A stretch of DNA of 64,000 bases from Roseburia_C amylophila (GTDB lineage: Bacteria; Bacillota; Clostridia; Lachnospirales; Lachnospiraceae), in assembly GCF_025567465.1 (NCBI RefSeq), contig NZ_JAOQKI010000002.1, positions 171,550-235,549 on the forward strand. Direction: 5' to 3'. Positions within the stretch are counted from its first letter, which is position 1, and every line of letters starts with the position of its first letter. Below are positions 27,822 through 37,543 of the stretch, in pieces. The notes beneath the pieces were generated by a model that saw nothing but the letters and a program-made list of their open reading frames with translations, was not told where the DNA came from and made no database searches. A program made the position numbers and the translations under genes.

Positions 27822-28907
27822 TTATTTATCTTTATACATATCTGCATAATATTTCTGGTAGTCACCACTGGTTACATTGTTCATCCAGTCTTCATGCTCA
27901 AGATACCATGCAATTGTCTTCTTGATACCATCTTTGAACATGGTCTCCGGCTCCCAGCCAATCTCAGCTTTGATTTTGTCCGGAGCGATTGCATAACGTC
28001 TGTCATGTCCTTTACGGTCTTCTACGTAAGTGATTAAATCTTTGCTTACATTTGCTTTTCTTGGATCATCATCCGGAAGAATCTCCTGTAAAGTTTCAAT
28101 AATGATGTTGATGATTTCGATATTACGCTTCTCATTGTGTCCACCGATGTTATAAGTCTGTCCAAGACGTCCCTGCTCCTGAACCATATCGATTCCCTTT
28201 GCATGGTCATCTACATATAACCAGTCACGGATGTTCATTCCATCACCATATACCGGGAGTTTCTTTCCGTGTAAAGCATTGTTGATGATTAACGGAATCA
28301 GTTTCTCCGGGAACTGGTAAGGTCCATAGTTATTGGATGTATTGGTAATATTTGCCGGGAAATGATAAGTATCAATATAAGATTTTACTAACATATCAGA
28401 AGATGCCTTACTTGCAGAGTATGGGCTGTGTGGCTGATATGGTGTTGTCTCATAGAAGAAGCTCTTTCCATCATCCGGAAGGGAACCATATACTTCGTCT
28501 GTGGATACGTGAAGGAATTTCTTACCTTCCTTGAAGCTTCCATCCGGAAGTTCCCATGCTTCTTTTGCACAGTTTAACATAACTGCAGTACCCATTACAT
28601 TGGTATGAACGAATACTTCAGGGTTTTTGATACTACGGTCAACATGACTCTCTGCCGCGAAATGTACCACGCGGTCAATGTCATTTTCTGCAAACACTTT
28701 GCGGATTGCTTCTTTGTCTGTAATATCTGCTTTTACAAATGTATAGTTGTCTCTGTTCTCGATGTCTTTTAAATTTTCCAAGTTTCCTGCATAAGTTAAT
28801 GCGTCTACATTGATAATACGAATCTCATTGTCGTATTTACGAAACATGTAGTGAATGTAGTTTGAACCAATAAATCCGGCTCCTCCAGTTACTAAATAAG
28901 TTCTCAT
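27822..28907 (-). CDS. rfbB: dTDP-glucose 4,6-dehydratase
   Basis: 361 residues of the extended SDR family: VTGGAGFIGSNYIHY (6-20), catalytic STDEVYG and YSASKASSD, all intact. It makes dTDP-4-keto-6-deoxyglucose, step two of dTDP-rhamnose synthesis. It has its own consensus-like promoter and a strong terminator, so it is a monocistronic unit set between rfbD and rfbAC. Ribosome site GGAGGAG is 7 bp before the ATG. Confidence 0.97.
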   Translation of the reverse strand: MRTYLVTGGAGFIGSNYIHYMFRKYDNEIRIINVDALTYAGNLENLKDIENRDNYTFVKADITDKEAIRKVFAENDIDRVVHFAAESHVDRSIKNPEVFVHTNVMGTAVMLNCAKEAWELPDGSFKEGKKFLHVSTDEVYGSLPDDGKSFFYETTPYQPHSPYSASKASSDMLVKSYIDTYHFPANITNTSNNYGPYQFPEKLIPLIINNALHGKKLPVYGDGMNIRDWLYVDDHAKGIDMVQEQGRLGQTYNIGGHNEKRNIEIINIIIETLQEILPDDDPRKANVSKDLITYVEDRKGHDRRYAIAPDKIKAEIGWEPETMFKDGIKKTIAWYLEHEDWMNNVTSGDYQKYYADMYKDK

Positions 28908-28938
28908 CTTATTCTCCTCCTGATTTAAAAATCGTTTT

Positions 28939-28968
28939 ATTATGGCACAGTCCTCATTTATTTGTCAA
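28939..28968 (-). promoter_or_regulatory. Predicted sigma-A promoter of rfbB
   Basis: On the minus strand TTGACA (28968-28963) and CATAAT (28944-28939) are separated by 18 bp, and a TG precedes the -10 by one base. Transcription should start near 28932, giving a 25-nt leader with the GGAGGAG site. Confidence 0.75.
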
Positions 28969-29012
28969 CTTTTTAGAAGTTTGTGCACATTTTTGTACAT
29001 GATTTAACAGTT

Positions 29013-29954
29013 CTATTCTTTATCCAGTCTTTTCTTTCTCTCTTCGATTGCCTGCAGTTCCATTTCAAAATCCTGCCGGTTCTTCTGTCCAATGGTCTGC
29101 AGGATAAGTCCCGAGAAGAATGCCTGGGTTGCTGCCAATATCGTAAAACAGCAAGCAAATAAAGTCGGGAAGTTCGGCACCATTCCGGTCTTTGCATATA
29201 CTACCAATACCGGTATCAGGAAACCAACTCCAAGAGCAGCCAGTATAAATGCAATAATGCCAAAGAATGACATTGGCTTATAGGTCCGGTACAGTCTTGC
29301 AATGGTACGCAGCACCTTAAACCCATCTGAATAGGTATTCAGCTTAGATACACTTCCCTCCGGTCTGTCACGGTACTCAATAATCACATTGTCTACCTGC
29401 ATATTCTTATCTGCTGCATGAATGCTCATTTCTGTTTCAATTTCAAATCCCTTGGATAATACCGGGAATGATTTTACAAACTGATAACTGAACGCTCGAT
29501 AACCTGTCATAATATCTTTAATATCCGTGTGGAAGAAAAGATTGATAGATTTACGCACCAGGGAATTACCAAAATTGTGGAATGGTCTGGTATTTTCCTG
29601 GAAATAAGTAGAAGAAAGTCTGTCTCCTACTACCATGTCTGCTCCATGCTCTAGCACCTGTTTTATCATCTCCGGTGCTGATTCTGCCGGATAGGTATCA
29701 TCTCCATCTGTCATGATATAACATTCCGCATCAATTTCACGGAACATTCTTCGAATAACATTTCCTTTTCCCTGCTGATATTCATAACGTACGACCGCAC
29801 CGGCACTTCTTGCGAGCTCGTCCGTTCCATCATTGGAATTATTATCATATACATAAATAACAGCTTCCGGAATTACCCGTTTAAAATCCTCTACTACCTT
29901 TACGATTGTTTTACTCTCGTTATAGCAGGGAATCAATACTGCAATTTTATCCAT
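29013..29954 (-). CDS. Glycosyltransferase family 2 with C-terminal membrane helices
   Basis: 313 residues from the ATG at 29954. This start is chosen because AAAGGGG lies 6-7 bases before it; the longer frame from 29984 would overlap the upstream gene and lacks a ribosome site. The GT2 domain shows VLIPCYNESKTIVKVV, VYDNNSNDGTDE and MTDGDDTYPAE as the metal site. Two helices at about 225-250 and 260-290 give the DPM1/GtrB layout for polyprenyl-phosphate sugar synthesis. C-terminal tail is Lys/Glu-rich. Confidence 0.88.
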   Translation of the reverse strand: MDKIAVLIPCYNESKTIVKVVEDFKRVIPEAVIYVYDNNSNDGTDELARSAGAVVRYEYQQGKGNVIRRMFREIDAECYIMTDGDDTYPAESAPEMIKQVLEHGADMVVGDRLSSTYFQENTRPFHNFGNSLVRKSINLFFHTDIKDIMTGYRAFSYQFVKSFPVLSKGFEIETEMSIHAADKNMQVDNVIIEYRDRPEGSVSKLNTYSDGFKVLRTIARLYRTYKPMSFFGIIAFILAALGVGFLIPVLVVYAKTGMVPNFPTLFACCFTILAATQAFFSGLILQTIGQKNRQDFEMELQAIEERKKRLDKE

Positions 29955-29970
29955 TTTAGTCCCCTTTCGC

Positions 29971-30801
29971 TTATTTATGCACAAACAGTTTCAGATATAC
30001 AGATGCCGCAAAACAGCGGAACTTGCGAATCATAACACTGCGCCTGATATCTTTCGGTGTCAGTTTCAAGCGTTCTTTGTTTTTCTCCAGTAAATACAGA
30101 TGTTCCTCTACATATACTTTTGTTTTTTCCTTGTTGCCCCCCATAACTTCTCCGGTATTTGAACCTTTTCGCACACGGAAGAAATTCAGTGGTTCGTGTA
30201 TGATATAAACATCGCCTTCACATGCCAGGGAAACAAAGAAATCATAGTCTAAGATATAGGTATAATCTGTATCAAATCCTCCGATTTTCTCTGCCACATC
30301 TCTCCGGAAAGTATTTGCCTGTGGTGCTCCGAAATAATCCTGTGAAAAGAAGCCCTTCCGGCAGATTTCTTTTCCATCTACCAGTCCGCTCTTCTTATAG
30401 CGTTTATAAAAGCCTTTTCCTTTTCCATTTAAATCAATCAGCTTGGTATCACTTTCTGCAATCACTGCTGTAGGATTTGCCTCTAAAGCATCTACTTCCC
30501 GCTTCAATGCATCCGGTGATAAAATATCATCTGCACAGACAAGCTTTGCATATTTACCGGTGCATAAGGAAAGACAGCGGTTCCAGTTTCCTGACATTCC
30601 AAGATTCTTATCATTATGATAAAGCTTAATCCTCTCATCCCCGATTTTCTGAATCAGTTCATAAGTATTATCTTTTGAATTATCATCCACAATTACAAGC
30701 TCTATATTCTGATATGTCTGATTTAGAATTGAATCAATCGTATCTTTAATGTATTCCGCATTATTATATGCCGGAATACATACGCTTACTAATGGTTCCA
30801 T
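29971..30801 (-). CDS. Glycosyltransferase family 2
   Basis: 276 residues: VSVCIPAYNNAEYIKDTIDSIL, IVDDNSKDNTYELI and a metal site at VCADDILSPDA, followed by the acceptor-side DYDFFVSLAC block. A soluble inverting GT2 transferring a sugar to a lipid-linked acceptor. It sits 12 bp after rfbD, so it may be a rhamnosyltransferase, although specificity cannot be read from sequence. Confidence 0.9.
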   Translation of the reverse strand: MEPLVSVCIPAYNNAEYIKDTIDSILNQTYQNIELVIVDDNSKDNTYELIQKIGDERIKLYHNDKNLGMSGNWNRCLSLCTGKYAKLVCADDILSPDALKREVDALEANPTAVIAESDTKLIDLNGKGKGFYKRYKKSGLVDGKEICRKGFFSQDYFGAPQANTFRRDVAEKIGGFDTDYTYILDYDFFVSLACEGDVYIIHEPLNFFRVRKGSNTGEVMGGNKEKTKVYVEEHLYLLEKNKERLKLTPKDIRRSVMIRKFRCFAASVYLKLFVHK

Positions 30802-30812
30802 TTTTTCACCTA

Positions 30813-31688
30813 TTATCCCAACAGTTCTTTCATATAGACATCCAGTGCATCCTGCCAGTCTGCCATTACAAAGTCACTGGTAAGCTTAATCATATAATCC
30901 TCCAAGATAGAGTATGCCGGTCTGTTAGCGGATGCCGGATTCATCTCTTTGTACTGCTTACTGGTTACATGATTTACTTTTACATTCTTTCCTGCTCTTT
31001 TGAAGATTGCTTCTGCGAAATCTGCCCAGTTGGTATCTCCTTCACAGGTTGCATGGAAGGTTCCATAATTCTCTGTGCCTTCCAGATAATGAATCATTTT
31101 TGCTAATTCCACTGCGCTGGTAGGTGTTCCCACCTGGTCACAGACTACATTTAATTCATCATGGTTCTCTGCCAATGCCAGCATTGTCTTGACAAAGTTC
31201 TTTCCATCCCCATAAAGCCATGCTGTTCTTAAGATAAAATGTTTCTTTGCAAATTCCTTTACAAAGTTTTCACCCTCTAACTTGGTCTTTCCATAAGCAC
31301 TTACCGGATTTGGTGCATCAAACTCTGTGTATGGTCTTGTCCCATTTCCTTCAAAAACATAATCCGTAGATACATGAATCATTTTTGCATCTGCTTCGGT
31401 TGCTGCAATACTTAAGTTTCTTGGTCCGATTGCATTAATCTTATATGCAAGATCCCACTGTTCCTCACACTTGTCTACATTGGTATGTGCGGCGCAGTTG
31501 ATGATAACATCCGGTTTCTCTGCACGTACCAGCTTCAGTACTGCATCTACATCAGTAATATCAAGAGATACAACACCTTCTCCCTCTACTACATCTGTAT
31601 TGATAAATTCCACATCACTTGCTGCATATTCCTTGCGAATTGCTCTTCCTAACTGTCCATTACATCCAGTTACCAGTATTTTTTTCAT
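30813..31688 (-). CDS. rfbD: dTDP-4-dehydrorhamnose reductase
   Basis: 291 residues. The NADPH motif is VTGCNGQLGRAI (6-17), and STDYVFEGNG and YGKTKLEGE are the catalytic Ser/Thr-Asp and Tyr-Lys blocks. It completes dTDP-L-rhamnose. It starts 4 bp after the HPr stop, so it appears to be transcribed with the cdaA-cdaR-glmM-HPr genes, apart from rfbB and rfbAC, which are further downstream with their own promoters. Confidence 0.96.
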   Translation of the reverse strand: MKKILVTGCNGQLGRAIRKEYAASDVEFINTDVVEGEGVVSLDITDVDAVLKLVRAEKPDVIINCAAHTNVDKCEEQWDLAYKINAIGPRNLSIAATEADAKMIHVSTDYVFEGNGTRPYTEFDAPNPVSAYGKTKLEGENFVKEFAKKHFILRTAWLYGDGKNFVKTMLALAENHDELNVVCDQVGTPTSAVELAKMIHYLEGTENYGTFHATCEGDTNWADFAEAIFKRAGKNVKVNHVTSKQYKEMNPASANRPAYSILEDYMIKLTSDFVMADWQDALDVYMKELLG

Positions 31689-31691
31689 CTT

Positions 31692-31955
31692 TTATTCTCC
31701 TAATCCACTTTCTACGGCTTCTACCATTGCCTTTAATGCTTCGTCCTCATCATCACCTTCGCAGACAAATTCGATTTCATCTCCAAATTTGATGCACGCA
31801 CCCAGTACGCTTAAAACACTTTTGGCATTAGCGGTATTTCCGCGATAATGAAATGTTACTAACGATTTATACTGCATTGCTTCCTTGCAGAGTATTCCTG
31901 CCGGACGCAAATGTAATCCTGTTGGATTCTTTATTTTAACTTTCTGACTTACCAT
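31692..31955 (-). CDS. HPr family phosphocarrier protein
   Basis: 87 residues from the ATG at 31955, chosen because GGAGGGG lies 7 bases before it and because this start puts the residues in their classical positions: the phosphorylatable His15 in PTGLHLRPAG and the HPr-kinase site Ser46 in NAKSVLSV. It could serve the PTS (EI-dependent His-P) and carbon-catabolite control (Ser-P). Whether it is the main HPr or a paralogue is unknown. It lies between glmM and rfbD with no PTS genes in sight. Confidence 0.93.
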   Translation of the reverse strand: MVSQKVKIKNPTGLHLRPAGILCKEAMQYKSLVTFHYRGNTANAKSVLSVLGACIKFGDEIEFVCEGDDEDEALKAMVEAVESGLGE

Positions 31956-31972
31956 TTCTATTCCCCTCCTGA

Positions 31973-33322
31973 TCACAGCATTGTGTTGGTAATTAATTCA
32001 GCCAGCTTCTGTGCTTCTTCTTCAATCTCGCTCTGGTTCTTTCCCTCAATCATAACTCTTACCAGCGGCTCGGTTCCGGATGGACGAATCAGTACCCTTC
32101 CTTCCCCATTGAATTTCTCTTCCAATGCCTTGATTGCCTCTGCAATCTCAGCATATTCCATGAATTTTTCTTTCTTGTGATTCGGCACTTTGGCATTCAC
32201 AAGTGCCTGCGGCAATACTTCCATCACCTCTGCCAGCTCAGATAATTTCCTGCCGGTTTCCTTCATTACCTGTAATAAATGAAGTCCGGAAAGAAGTCCG
32301 TCACCAGTTGTATTATCATCTAAAAATATAATATGTCCTGACTGCTCACCCCCGATATTATAGCCATTCTCCAGCATATTTTCAAGGACATATCTGTCTC
32401 CGACCTTGGTTTTCTCTACGTGGATGCCTTCCCGCTCTCCCATCAGACTGAAGCCAAGATTGGTCATAACGGTTACTACAATGGTATTTTTCTTTAAAGT
32501 TCCTTTTTTCTTCATATGGCATCCACAGATTGCCATAAGCTGGTCGCCATCCACCAGGTTACCTTTTTCATCTACCGCAAGCATACGGTCAGCATCGCCA
32601 TCAAATGCAAGGCCAACGTCTGCTTTTTCATAAACAACCCTTGCCTGAAGTTCTTCCATATGGGTGGAACCGCAGTTGGCATTGATATTGGTTCCATCCG
32701 GCTTCGTATGGATAGCAACCAGATCTGCACCCAGGTCTTTTAATGTCTTAACCGATGTATAGTAGGATGCACCCTCTGCACAGTCTATCACAATCTTCAT
32801 ACCGGTCAAATCAACCGGCACACATTTCTTCATAAATTTCACATATTCATCACGCAAATCAAAACGATAGTCAATTCTTCCCACACCGGATCCAATCGGC
32901 AGTACAACATCTTTCATATTATTGCGGATCAGCTCTTCGATTTCATCTTCCAACGCATCAGAAAGCTTATATCCGTCTCCATTAAAGAATTTGATTCCGT
33001 TAAATTCCATCGGATTATGGGATGCGGAAATCACAACGCCTGCATCTACTTTATGTTTTCTGGTCAGATAGGCAATCGCCGGTGTCGGCATTACCCCTAC
33101 ATAGATTGCATTGGCTCCTACAGAACAGATTCCTGCCATCAGTGCATTGGCAAGCATTCCACCTGAAATTCTTGTATCACATCCTACAATTAATGTCGGC
33201 TGATGTTCCTGCTCTTTCGTCAGCACATAGGCACCTGCCTGCCCAAGCTTTGTTGCCAATTCAATGGTCAGCTCCGCTCCTGCAACACCTCTTACACCAT
33301 CTGTTCCAAACATTCTGCTCAT
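31973..33322 (-). CDS. glmM: Phosphoglucosamine mutase
   Basis: 449 residues, the normal size. Phosphoserine site SASHNP with Ser101, metal loop DGDADR (241-246), sugar-binding GEQSGHIIF and phosphate-binding [11 protein letters not shown] near the end. It interconverts glucosamine-6-P and glucosamine-1-P for peptidoglycan and glycan precursors. It directly follows cdaR (3 bp), the conserved Firmicutes order in which c-di-AMP synthesis is linked to GlmM; CdaA activity is known to be inhibited by GlmM in several species. Confidence 0.97.
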   Translation of the reverse strand: MSRMFGTDGVRGVAGAELTIELATKLGQAGAYVLTKEQEHQPTLIVGCDTRISGGMLANALMAGICSVGANAIYVGVMPTPAIAYLTRKHKVDAGVVISASHNPMEFNGIKFFNGDGYKLSDALEDEIEELIRNNMKDVVLPIGSGVGRIDYRFDLRDEYVKFMKKCVPVDLTGMKIVIDCAEGASYYTSVKTLKDLGADLVAIHTKPDGTNINANCGSTHMEELQARVVYEKADVGLAFDGDADRMLAVDEKGNLVDGDQLMAICGCHMKKKGTLKKNTIVVTVMTNLGFSLMGEREGIHVEKTKVGDRYVLENMLENGYNIGGEQSGHIIFLDDNTTGDGLLSGLHLLQVMKETGRKLSELAEVMEVLPQALVNAKVPNHKKEKFMEYAEIAEAIKALEEKFNGEGRVLIRPSGTEPLVRVMIEGKNQSEIEEEAQKLAELITNTML

Positions 33323-33325
33323 TTT

Positions 33326-34708
33326 CTAATCTTCCTCCGAATTTCCATTATTCGTATTATTTCCATTGGTACTGCCCGTTCCCGTTTCTGTACCACCATT
33401 CGAACCCGTATGGGTTCCATTGTCATTTCCGGTATTCGTGGTATCTGATGTATCTTCTGATTTCTTTGTTATGGTTATCACTGCAGACTGTGTTCCATTT
33501 ACGGAATATAAGCTGTCATCCAGTTCCAGGGTAACTGTTACGGTATGATTACCTTCTGCCAGTCCTGCTGCATTTACATTTCCCTTAATACTGTCTGCCA
33601 TAAGTTTATCCAGATCATTCCGCAGTCCCTTTAAGGTTATTGTAACTGTACTCTCTGCAAAGACTGCTTCATAACCCTCTTTCAGATTCTGAATTGCAAT
33701 GTTTTCAACCGGTATGCTATAAGATTCTGATACAATCTGTTCCACCACTGCGGTTACTTCAACATTCAAATTGTCAGCATCGACCACCTCTACATCATCC
33801 GGCAGATAAGAAGAAATGTTAATTGTCTTCACTACATTGCCAGTTGCATCGCTGATATCCAGCTGGTCTGACGGAATCACAATACTTCCGGCTGCGTTCA
33901 GTGCTTCCGGTGTTCCCTTTATCGTTATCTTATTCGGATTAATCGTCACTCCGGTGCATACAAATCCATCTGCAACCGTTCCACTCGGTTCAATTTCTAC
34001 TGAAAGCTTACGGATATTAAGTATCGTAGCCGAAATTGTCACTTTATCAATATTAAAATTCAGCTTTGAGGTGTCTACCGCCTCACCGTTTGCATTATAT
34101 ACAACCGGGACTACACTATCCGTCAAGTCTGCGGATGCACCTGTTACATCAATGGTTGCTTCTACATGATCAATCTGATTCACCACCGATTCCGGTCCGG
34201 TTACTTTTAAGATGTTCGGAGATACCCGCACATCTCCCACCGCATAATTCTCAGCTGCATCTCCTACCGTTTTTGCCTTAATAGAAAACTGTGACAGCAT
34301 CAGATCTTCTACATTTACTTCCATATACTGTGTTTTGCCCTGGAAGTTCACCGCAGACGCATATCGTGTTGCAGTTATCTCAATCGGTACCCGGTATACA
34401 CCGTCTACCTGCTCAACATTTTCCATATCTGCTACTGCCCGGAAGTCAGTATTGCTCAAGTTCTTCATAACAGAACGCACAGTAGAAACCTTAAAGGTTA
34501 CCTGCAGATTACTGTCCTTTGCTTCAAAGTATTTGCCCTGCTGTGTCATATAATCCGAATTGGTTATCGTAATAGACGTGGTAAAGTTCTTCGCCTGTGT
34601 CGGATCATCAATGTTGACAACAACAAGCCACAGCACAACAGAGAAGAATAATGCTGCAACCTTCAGTCCAAAATTATTCGTCACCAGTTTTGTCAGCTTT
34701 TTTAACAT
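33326..34708 (-). CDS. cdaR: YbbR-domain protein, regulator of diadenylate cyclase
   Basis: 460 residues: one N-terminal transmembrane helix (about 12-32), then four extracytoplasmic YbbR-like repeats (about 40-420) and a Ser/Thr/Gly/Asn-rich tail. It modulates CdaA at the membrane. Start at 34708 overlaps the cdaA stop by 35 bp, but GAGGAGG just upstream supports the overlap as real. The low-complexity tail (from about 425) is longer than usual. Confidence 0.92.
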   Translation of the reverse strand: MLKKLTKLVTNNFGLKVAALFFSVVLWLVVVNIDDPTQAKNFTTSITITNSDYMTQQGKYFEAKDSNLQVTFKVSTVRSVMKNLSNTDFRAVADMENVEQVDGVYRVPIEITATRYASAVNFQGKTQYMEVNVEDLMLSQFSIKAKTVGDAAENYAVGDVRVSPNILKVTGPESVVNQIDHVEATIDVTGASADLTDSVVPVVYNANGEAVDTSKLNFNIDKVTISATILNIRKLSVEIEPSGTVADGFVCTGVTINPNKITIKGTPEALNAAGSIVIPSDQLDISDATGNVVKTINISSYLPDDVEVVDADNLNVEVTAVVEQIVSESYSIPVENIAIQNLKEGYEAVFAESTVTITLKGLRNDLDKLMADSIKGNVNAAGLAEGNHTVTVTLELDDSLYSVNGTQSAVITITKKSEDTSDTTNTGNDNGTHTGSNGGTETGTGSTNGNNTNNGNSEED

Positions 34709-35594
34709 TGCGTAACCTCCTCTTCAGTAATTGGAAGCGCTTTGGTTCGATATTGCTGCTCTGGAGAAATTTCAGTTTGCTGCGCAGAAACTCCGCATCC
34801 ACATTACGGTACAGCTGTCCACCCATCGCAATAGAAACCTTTCCGGTTTCCTCTGATACCACAATTGTAAGAGAATCACTCACTTCACTAATTCCAACTG
34901 CCGCACGATGTCTGGTTCCCAGATCCTTGCTCAGTTCCAGGCTGTCAGACAGTGGCAGATAACAGGTTGCAGAGACAACCCTGTCCCCACGTACAATAAT
35001 AGCTCCGTCATGTAACGGAGTGTTCTTTTCAAATATATTAATCAGAAGCTGGCTTGATACCAGGGAATCCAGTGCAATACCGGTTCTTTCGTATTCTGTC
35101 AGCATAATTTCATTTTCCACTACAATCAGGGCTCCGGTCTTCACCTTACCCATCTCATAGCTTGCCTTTACCAGTTCTCCAATCGTATGGTCATTGAAAC
35201 GTTCCACTCCGTCTTTCCCAAAATCAAAAGAAAAGAGGGATGAAATAAATTTCTTTCGTCCCAATTCTTCCAGTGCTTTCCGGAGCTCCGGCTGGAAGAT
35301 AACAACGATTGCAATTATTGCTACATTAATCGTCTTCTCTGCTATCCAGAGAATTGTATTCATCTGGAAGATTGCTGCCACAAGTACAAACGCTAAAATC
35401 ACAAGAATTCCTTTTAACAGCATCCATGCCCGTGTATCCTTAATCCATTTCAGGACGTGATAAAACAGGAATGCAATAATAAGCATTTCTACAATATCAG
35501 TCTTTGATACCGTAATGTTCAAAACGCTTACCCACGCCAGATAATTTTCTTTAAAATTTTCCAACACTGTCAAAAATGACTGCACCTGTTCCAC
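34674..35594 (-). CDS. cdaA: Diadenylate cyclase (c-di-AMP synthase)
   Basis: 306 residues: three N-terminal helices (about 35-105), then the DAC domain with LHDGAIIV and the catalytic GTRHRAAVG block. It condenses two ATP into c-di-AMP at the membrane. The C-terminus is extended by a basic tail (about 275-306). Operon with cdaR and glmM; 12 bp after the upstream membrane protein gene. Confidence 0.96.
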   Translation of the reverse strand: MEQVQSFLTVLENFKENYLAWVSVLNITVSKTDIVEMLIIAFLFYHVLKWIKDTRAWMLLKGILVILAFVLVAAIFQMNTILWIAEKTINVAIIAIVVIFQPELRKALEELGRKKFISSLFSFDFGKDGVERFNDHTIGELVKASYEMGKVKTGALIVVENEIMLTEYERTGIALDSLVSSQLLINIFEKNTPLHDGAIIVRGDRVVSATCYLPLSDSLELSKDLGTRHRAAVGISEVSDSLTIVVSEETGKVSIAMGGQLYRNVDAEFLRSKLKFLQSSNIEPKRFQLLKRRLRNVKKADKTGDE

Positions 35595-35606
35595 TTCCTC
35601 TCTGTC

Positions 35607-36608
35607 TTATTTCAGCAAATCTTCGTCTATATCCATTTCCTCTGCCAATGCTTTGCGGGAAATACGTTCTTTTTCCTCATCCTTGGCTGCGATACGTTTT
35701 ACCCTTTTCTCCTTGGTTGTAACATAAATCTTCGGTACCGCTTTTACATAATAGTAATATTCATCATCCTCAAACTGTACCCGTTCTGTCCTGCTATAAT
35801 CCAGGTTAAAGAACAGGAACTGCTGTATCAATGCAATCACCGTAGAAATTACGCCTCCTACAATAATCCAGACGATTCGTCCCTTGATTCCAAGCATTAC
35901 AAAACCGCTGGTCAGCACAGTAAGTCCAATCAGAATACCAGCCAGTGATGCCACTGTCCATGCATGATCTATAGACAGGCGGCGCACTACATAAACCACC
36001 AGTAAAATCACAATAAAAGTTGCCAGCACCAGATACATTTCCTTATTTCCCAGCAGCTGGTTGATTGCTACCACCATCTTAGAAGCCGCATTGCTGTCCT
36101 CTTCCACTGCACTTAATACTGCCTCATTTTCCTTTATTCCCTTCAGGAAATAAAACATCACAGTTCCGCTCACAATAGATGCAGCAGATGCCGGTGTCCG
36201 TAACAGTCCTGCTGAAATCGGCATGATATATGGGGTATGTAATGCAAATGTTATCGGTGTCAGCACTGCATAATAACCATCTTTTGGTGAAAACCGTAAA
36301 TACAGCAGTGCGATAACCAGCATAAGAATCAGTCCTACCACGCATACATCCATAGACAGTGCAAATAAATGTGCAGCAATCAGAATGAACGCAAACAACA
36401 GGATAGCATTGACCGGAAGAACCGCACATAACAGTGCCAGTACCAGTGTTACCGGAAGTCCGGCCAGTCTGGTCATATAGCCAATATTTTGATTGATCAG
36501 CAGAAATACCACTGTTGCCAGAATAAACTTAAGTACCGGCACCACATATATTTCATTTTTTCCAAAAAAGCGGATTAACCGCTCCTTCAGTTCGAGTAAA
36601 CCCGTCAT
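35607..36608 (-). CDS. Uncharacterised polytopic membrane protein
   Basis: 333 residues from the ATG at 36608. The longer frame from 36653 runs into the preceding gene, while GGGAGG stands 7 bases before 36608. About 9-10 hydrophobic helices cover 20-245, followed by a charged cytosolic tail (about 255-333) rich in Lys/Glu/Arg. No family recognised. It sits directly before cdaA, so a role in envelope homeostasis or c-di-AMP control is possible but unproven. Confidence 0.8.
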   Translation of the reverse strand: MTGLLELKERLIRFFGKNEIYVVPVLKFILATVVFLLINQNIGYMTRLAGLPVTLVLALLCAVLPVNAILLFAFILIAAHLFALSMDVCVVGLILMLVIALLYLRFSPKDGYYAVLTPITFALHTPYIMPISAGLLRTPASAASIVSGTVMFYFLKGIKENEAVLSAVEEDSNAASKMVVAINQLLGNKEMYLVLATFIVILLVVYVVRRLSIDHAWTVASLAGILIGLTVLTSGFVMLGIKGRIVWIIVGGVISTVIALIQQFLFFNLDYSRTERVQFEDDEYYYYVKAVPKIYVTTKEKRVKRIAAKDEEKERISRKALAEEMDIDEDLLK

Positions 36609-36609
36609 C

Positions 36610-37032
36610 CTAAACCTCCCAGTCATCCGTATTAGATATATTTTCTTCCTCACGATACAGACTGCTCACTCTCTTCAGTCTGTTATAATACTCCTTTACC
36701 TTTTTTCTCCCCTTTGTATATCTACGATTATAAATAATATAAGTAATCATAAGATAAGCAGCCAGAAATACCAGATACACCATTACAATCCGGATGCCAA
36801 ATCCAATCATATCCATATCATTAATTTTCTTTACCAGATTCTCCATGTCGTAAAAAAGCCACAGCACAAAAAGAAGTCCGAACGCAATGGTTCCGGCAAA
36901 AAAGCTTTTTATCAACTCCATGGCAACATAATCTCTTCTAAAATACTGTGTTGCTTTCTGGCAGGCTTTACTTTCTTCATTTTCGAATTCTGACAGCTTT
37001 GTCATATGTCTGACGCGTTCTTTACTAATCAT
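36610..37032 (-). CDS. Small membrane protein of unknown function
   Basis: 140 residues: soluble N-terminus (1-40), two hydrophobic helices (about 42-64 and 77-98) and a basic C-terminal tail with YYNRLKRVSSLY. GGAG lies 7 bases before the ATG. An extended -10 (TGTTATACT) about 40 bp upstream suggests that it heads the cdaA transcript. Its stop is one base from the start of the next membrane gene, so the two are probably partners. No family recognised. Confidence 0.78.
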   Translation of the reverse strand: MISKERVRHMTKLSEFENEESKACQKATQYFRRDYVAMELIKSFFAGTIAFGLLFVLWLFYDMENLVKKINDMDMIGFGIRIVMVYLVFLAAYLMITYIIYNRRYTKGRKKVKEYYNRLKRVSSLYREEENISNTDDWEV

Positions 37033-37085
37033 ACTCTGCTCCTAAACAAACTCTCTTTAGTATAACATAGATATTATCTTCTGAA

Positions 37086-37118
37086 AAGAAAAAACTGCCA
37101 CCAGTCACTGCGGCAGTT
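37086..37118 (-). terminator. Rho-independent terminator after the YvyF-like gene
   Basis: On the minus strand a 7-bp stem AACTGCC/GGCAGTT with further pairing inside is followed by a run of U residues. It lies 13 bp after the stop at 37131 and separates comF/YvyF from the cdaA transcript. Confidence 0.8.
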
Positions 37119-37130
37119 CTTAATCTACAG

Positions 37131-37532
37131 TTACAGATATCTCATCTTATCTCTTTCCTTCGGTCTCTTATCCAACTGAGGCTCCACCGGTTTTTTCTTT
37201 ATTACACTCTGGAAGTCCGTTTCCATTTTACGTTTGCATTTTTCACAGAAACGCCCTGTTTTGATAATTGTTCCACAGCCTTCACATTCCAGACCAAGTG
37301 GTGAATCTTCTGAAAAGACAAGTCTTTCTTCACGCACCCACTGTTTAATCTGTTTTACAGAAACATTATTATCTTCCGATACAACCTGTATCGGAGTATT
37401 CGGGTTCTGCCGCAAATATTCTTTTACCTCCTGGAACTTCTCTTCCAGTTTATCTTTGCAGGCTTTACATAACGGTACGCCCCCATAATAATTAAATAAT
37501 CTTCCGCATCCTTTGCAGTTTCTTACGTCCAT
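37131..37532 (-). CDS. YvyF-like flagellar operon protein, zinc-ribbon type
   Basis: 133 residues. Two Cys-x2-Cys knuckles near the N-terminus (CKGCGRLF, LCKACKDKL), a helix-turn-helix-like middle (IQVVSEDNNVSVKQIKQWV) and a second ribbon (CEGCGTII, FCEKCKRK). This is the pattern of the B. subtilis YvyF family found beside comF and flagellar genes. Its function is unclear; in B. subtilis it lies between comFC and flgM. Here 11 bp follow comF. Confidence 0.85.
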   Translation of the reverse strand: MDVRNCKGCGRLFNYYGGVPLCKACKDKLEEKFQEVKEYLRQNPNTPIQVVSEDNNVSVKQIKQWVREERLVFSEDSPLGLECEGCGTIIKTGRFCEKCKRKMETDFQSVIKKKPVEPQLDKRPKERDKMRYL

Positions 37533-37543
37533 TCTTTCTCCTC

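Noticed and set aside
28969..29012. TGTACA/TGTGCA-type inverted sequences after the GT2 gene, considered as a terminator.
   Set aside because: The stem is too short and has no U-run in the right place; it overlaps the region upstream of the rfbB promoter.
33022..33534. A 170-codon plus-strand frame opposite glmM and cdaR.
   Set aside because: It is antisense to two well-supported genes, has biased composition (His/Leu/Ser) and no plausible ribosome site.
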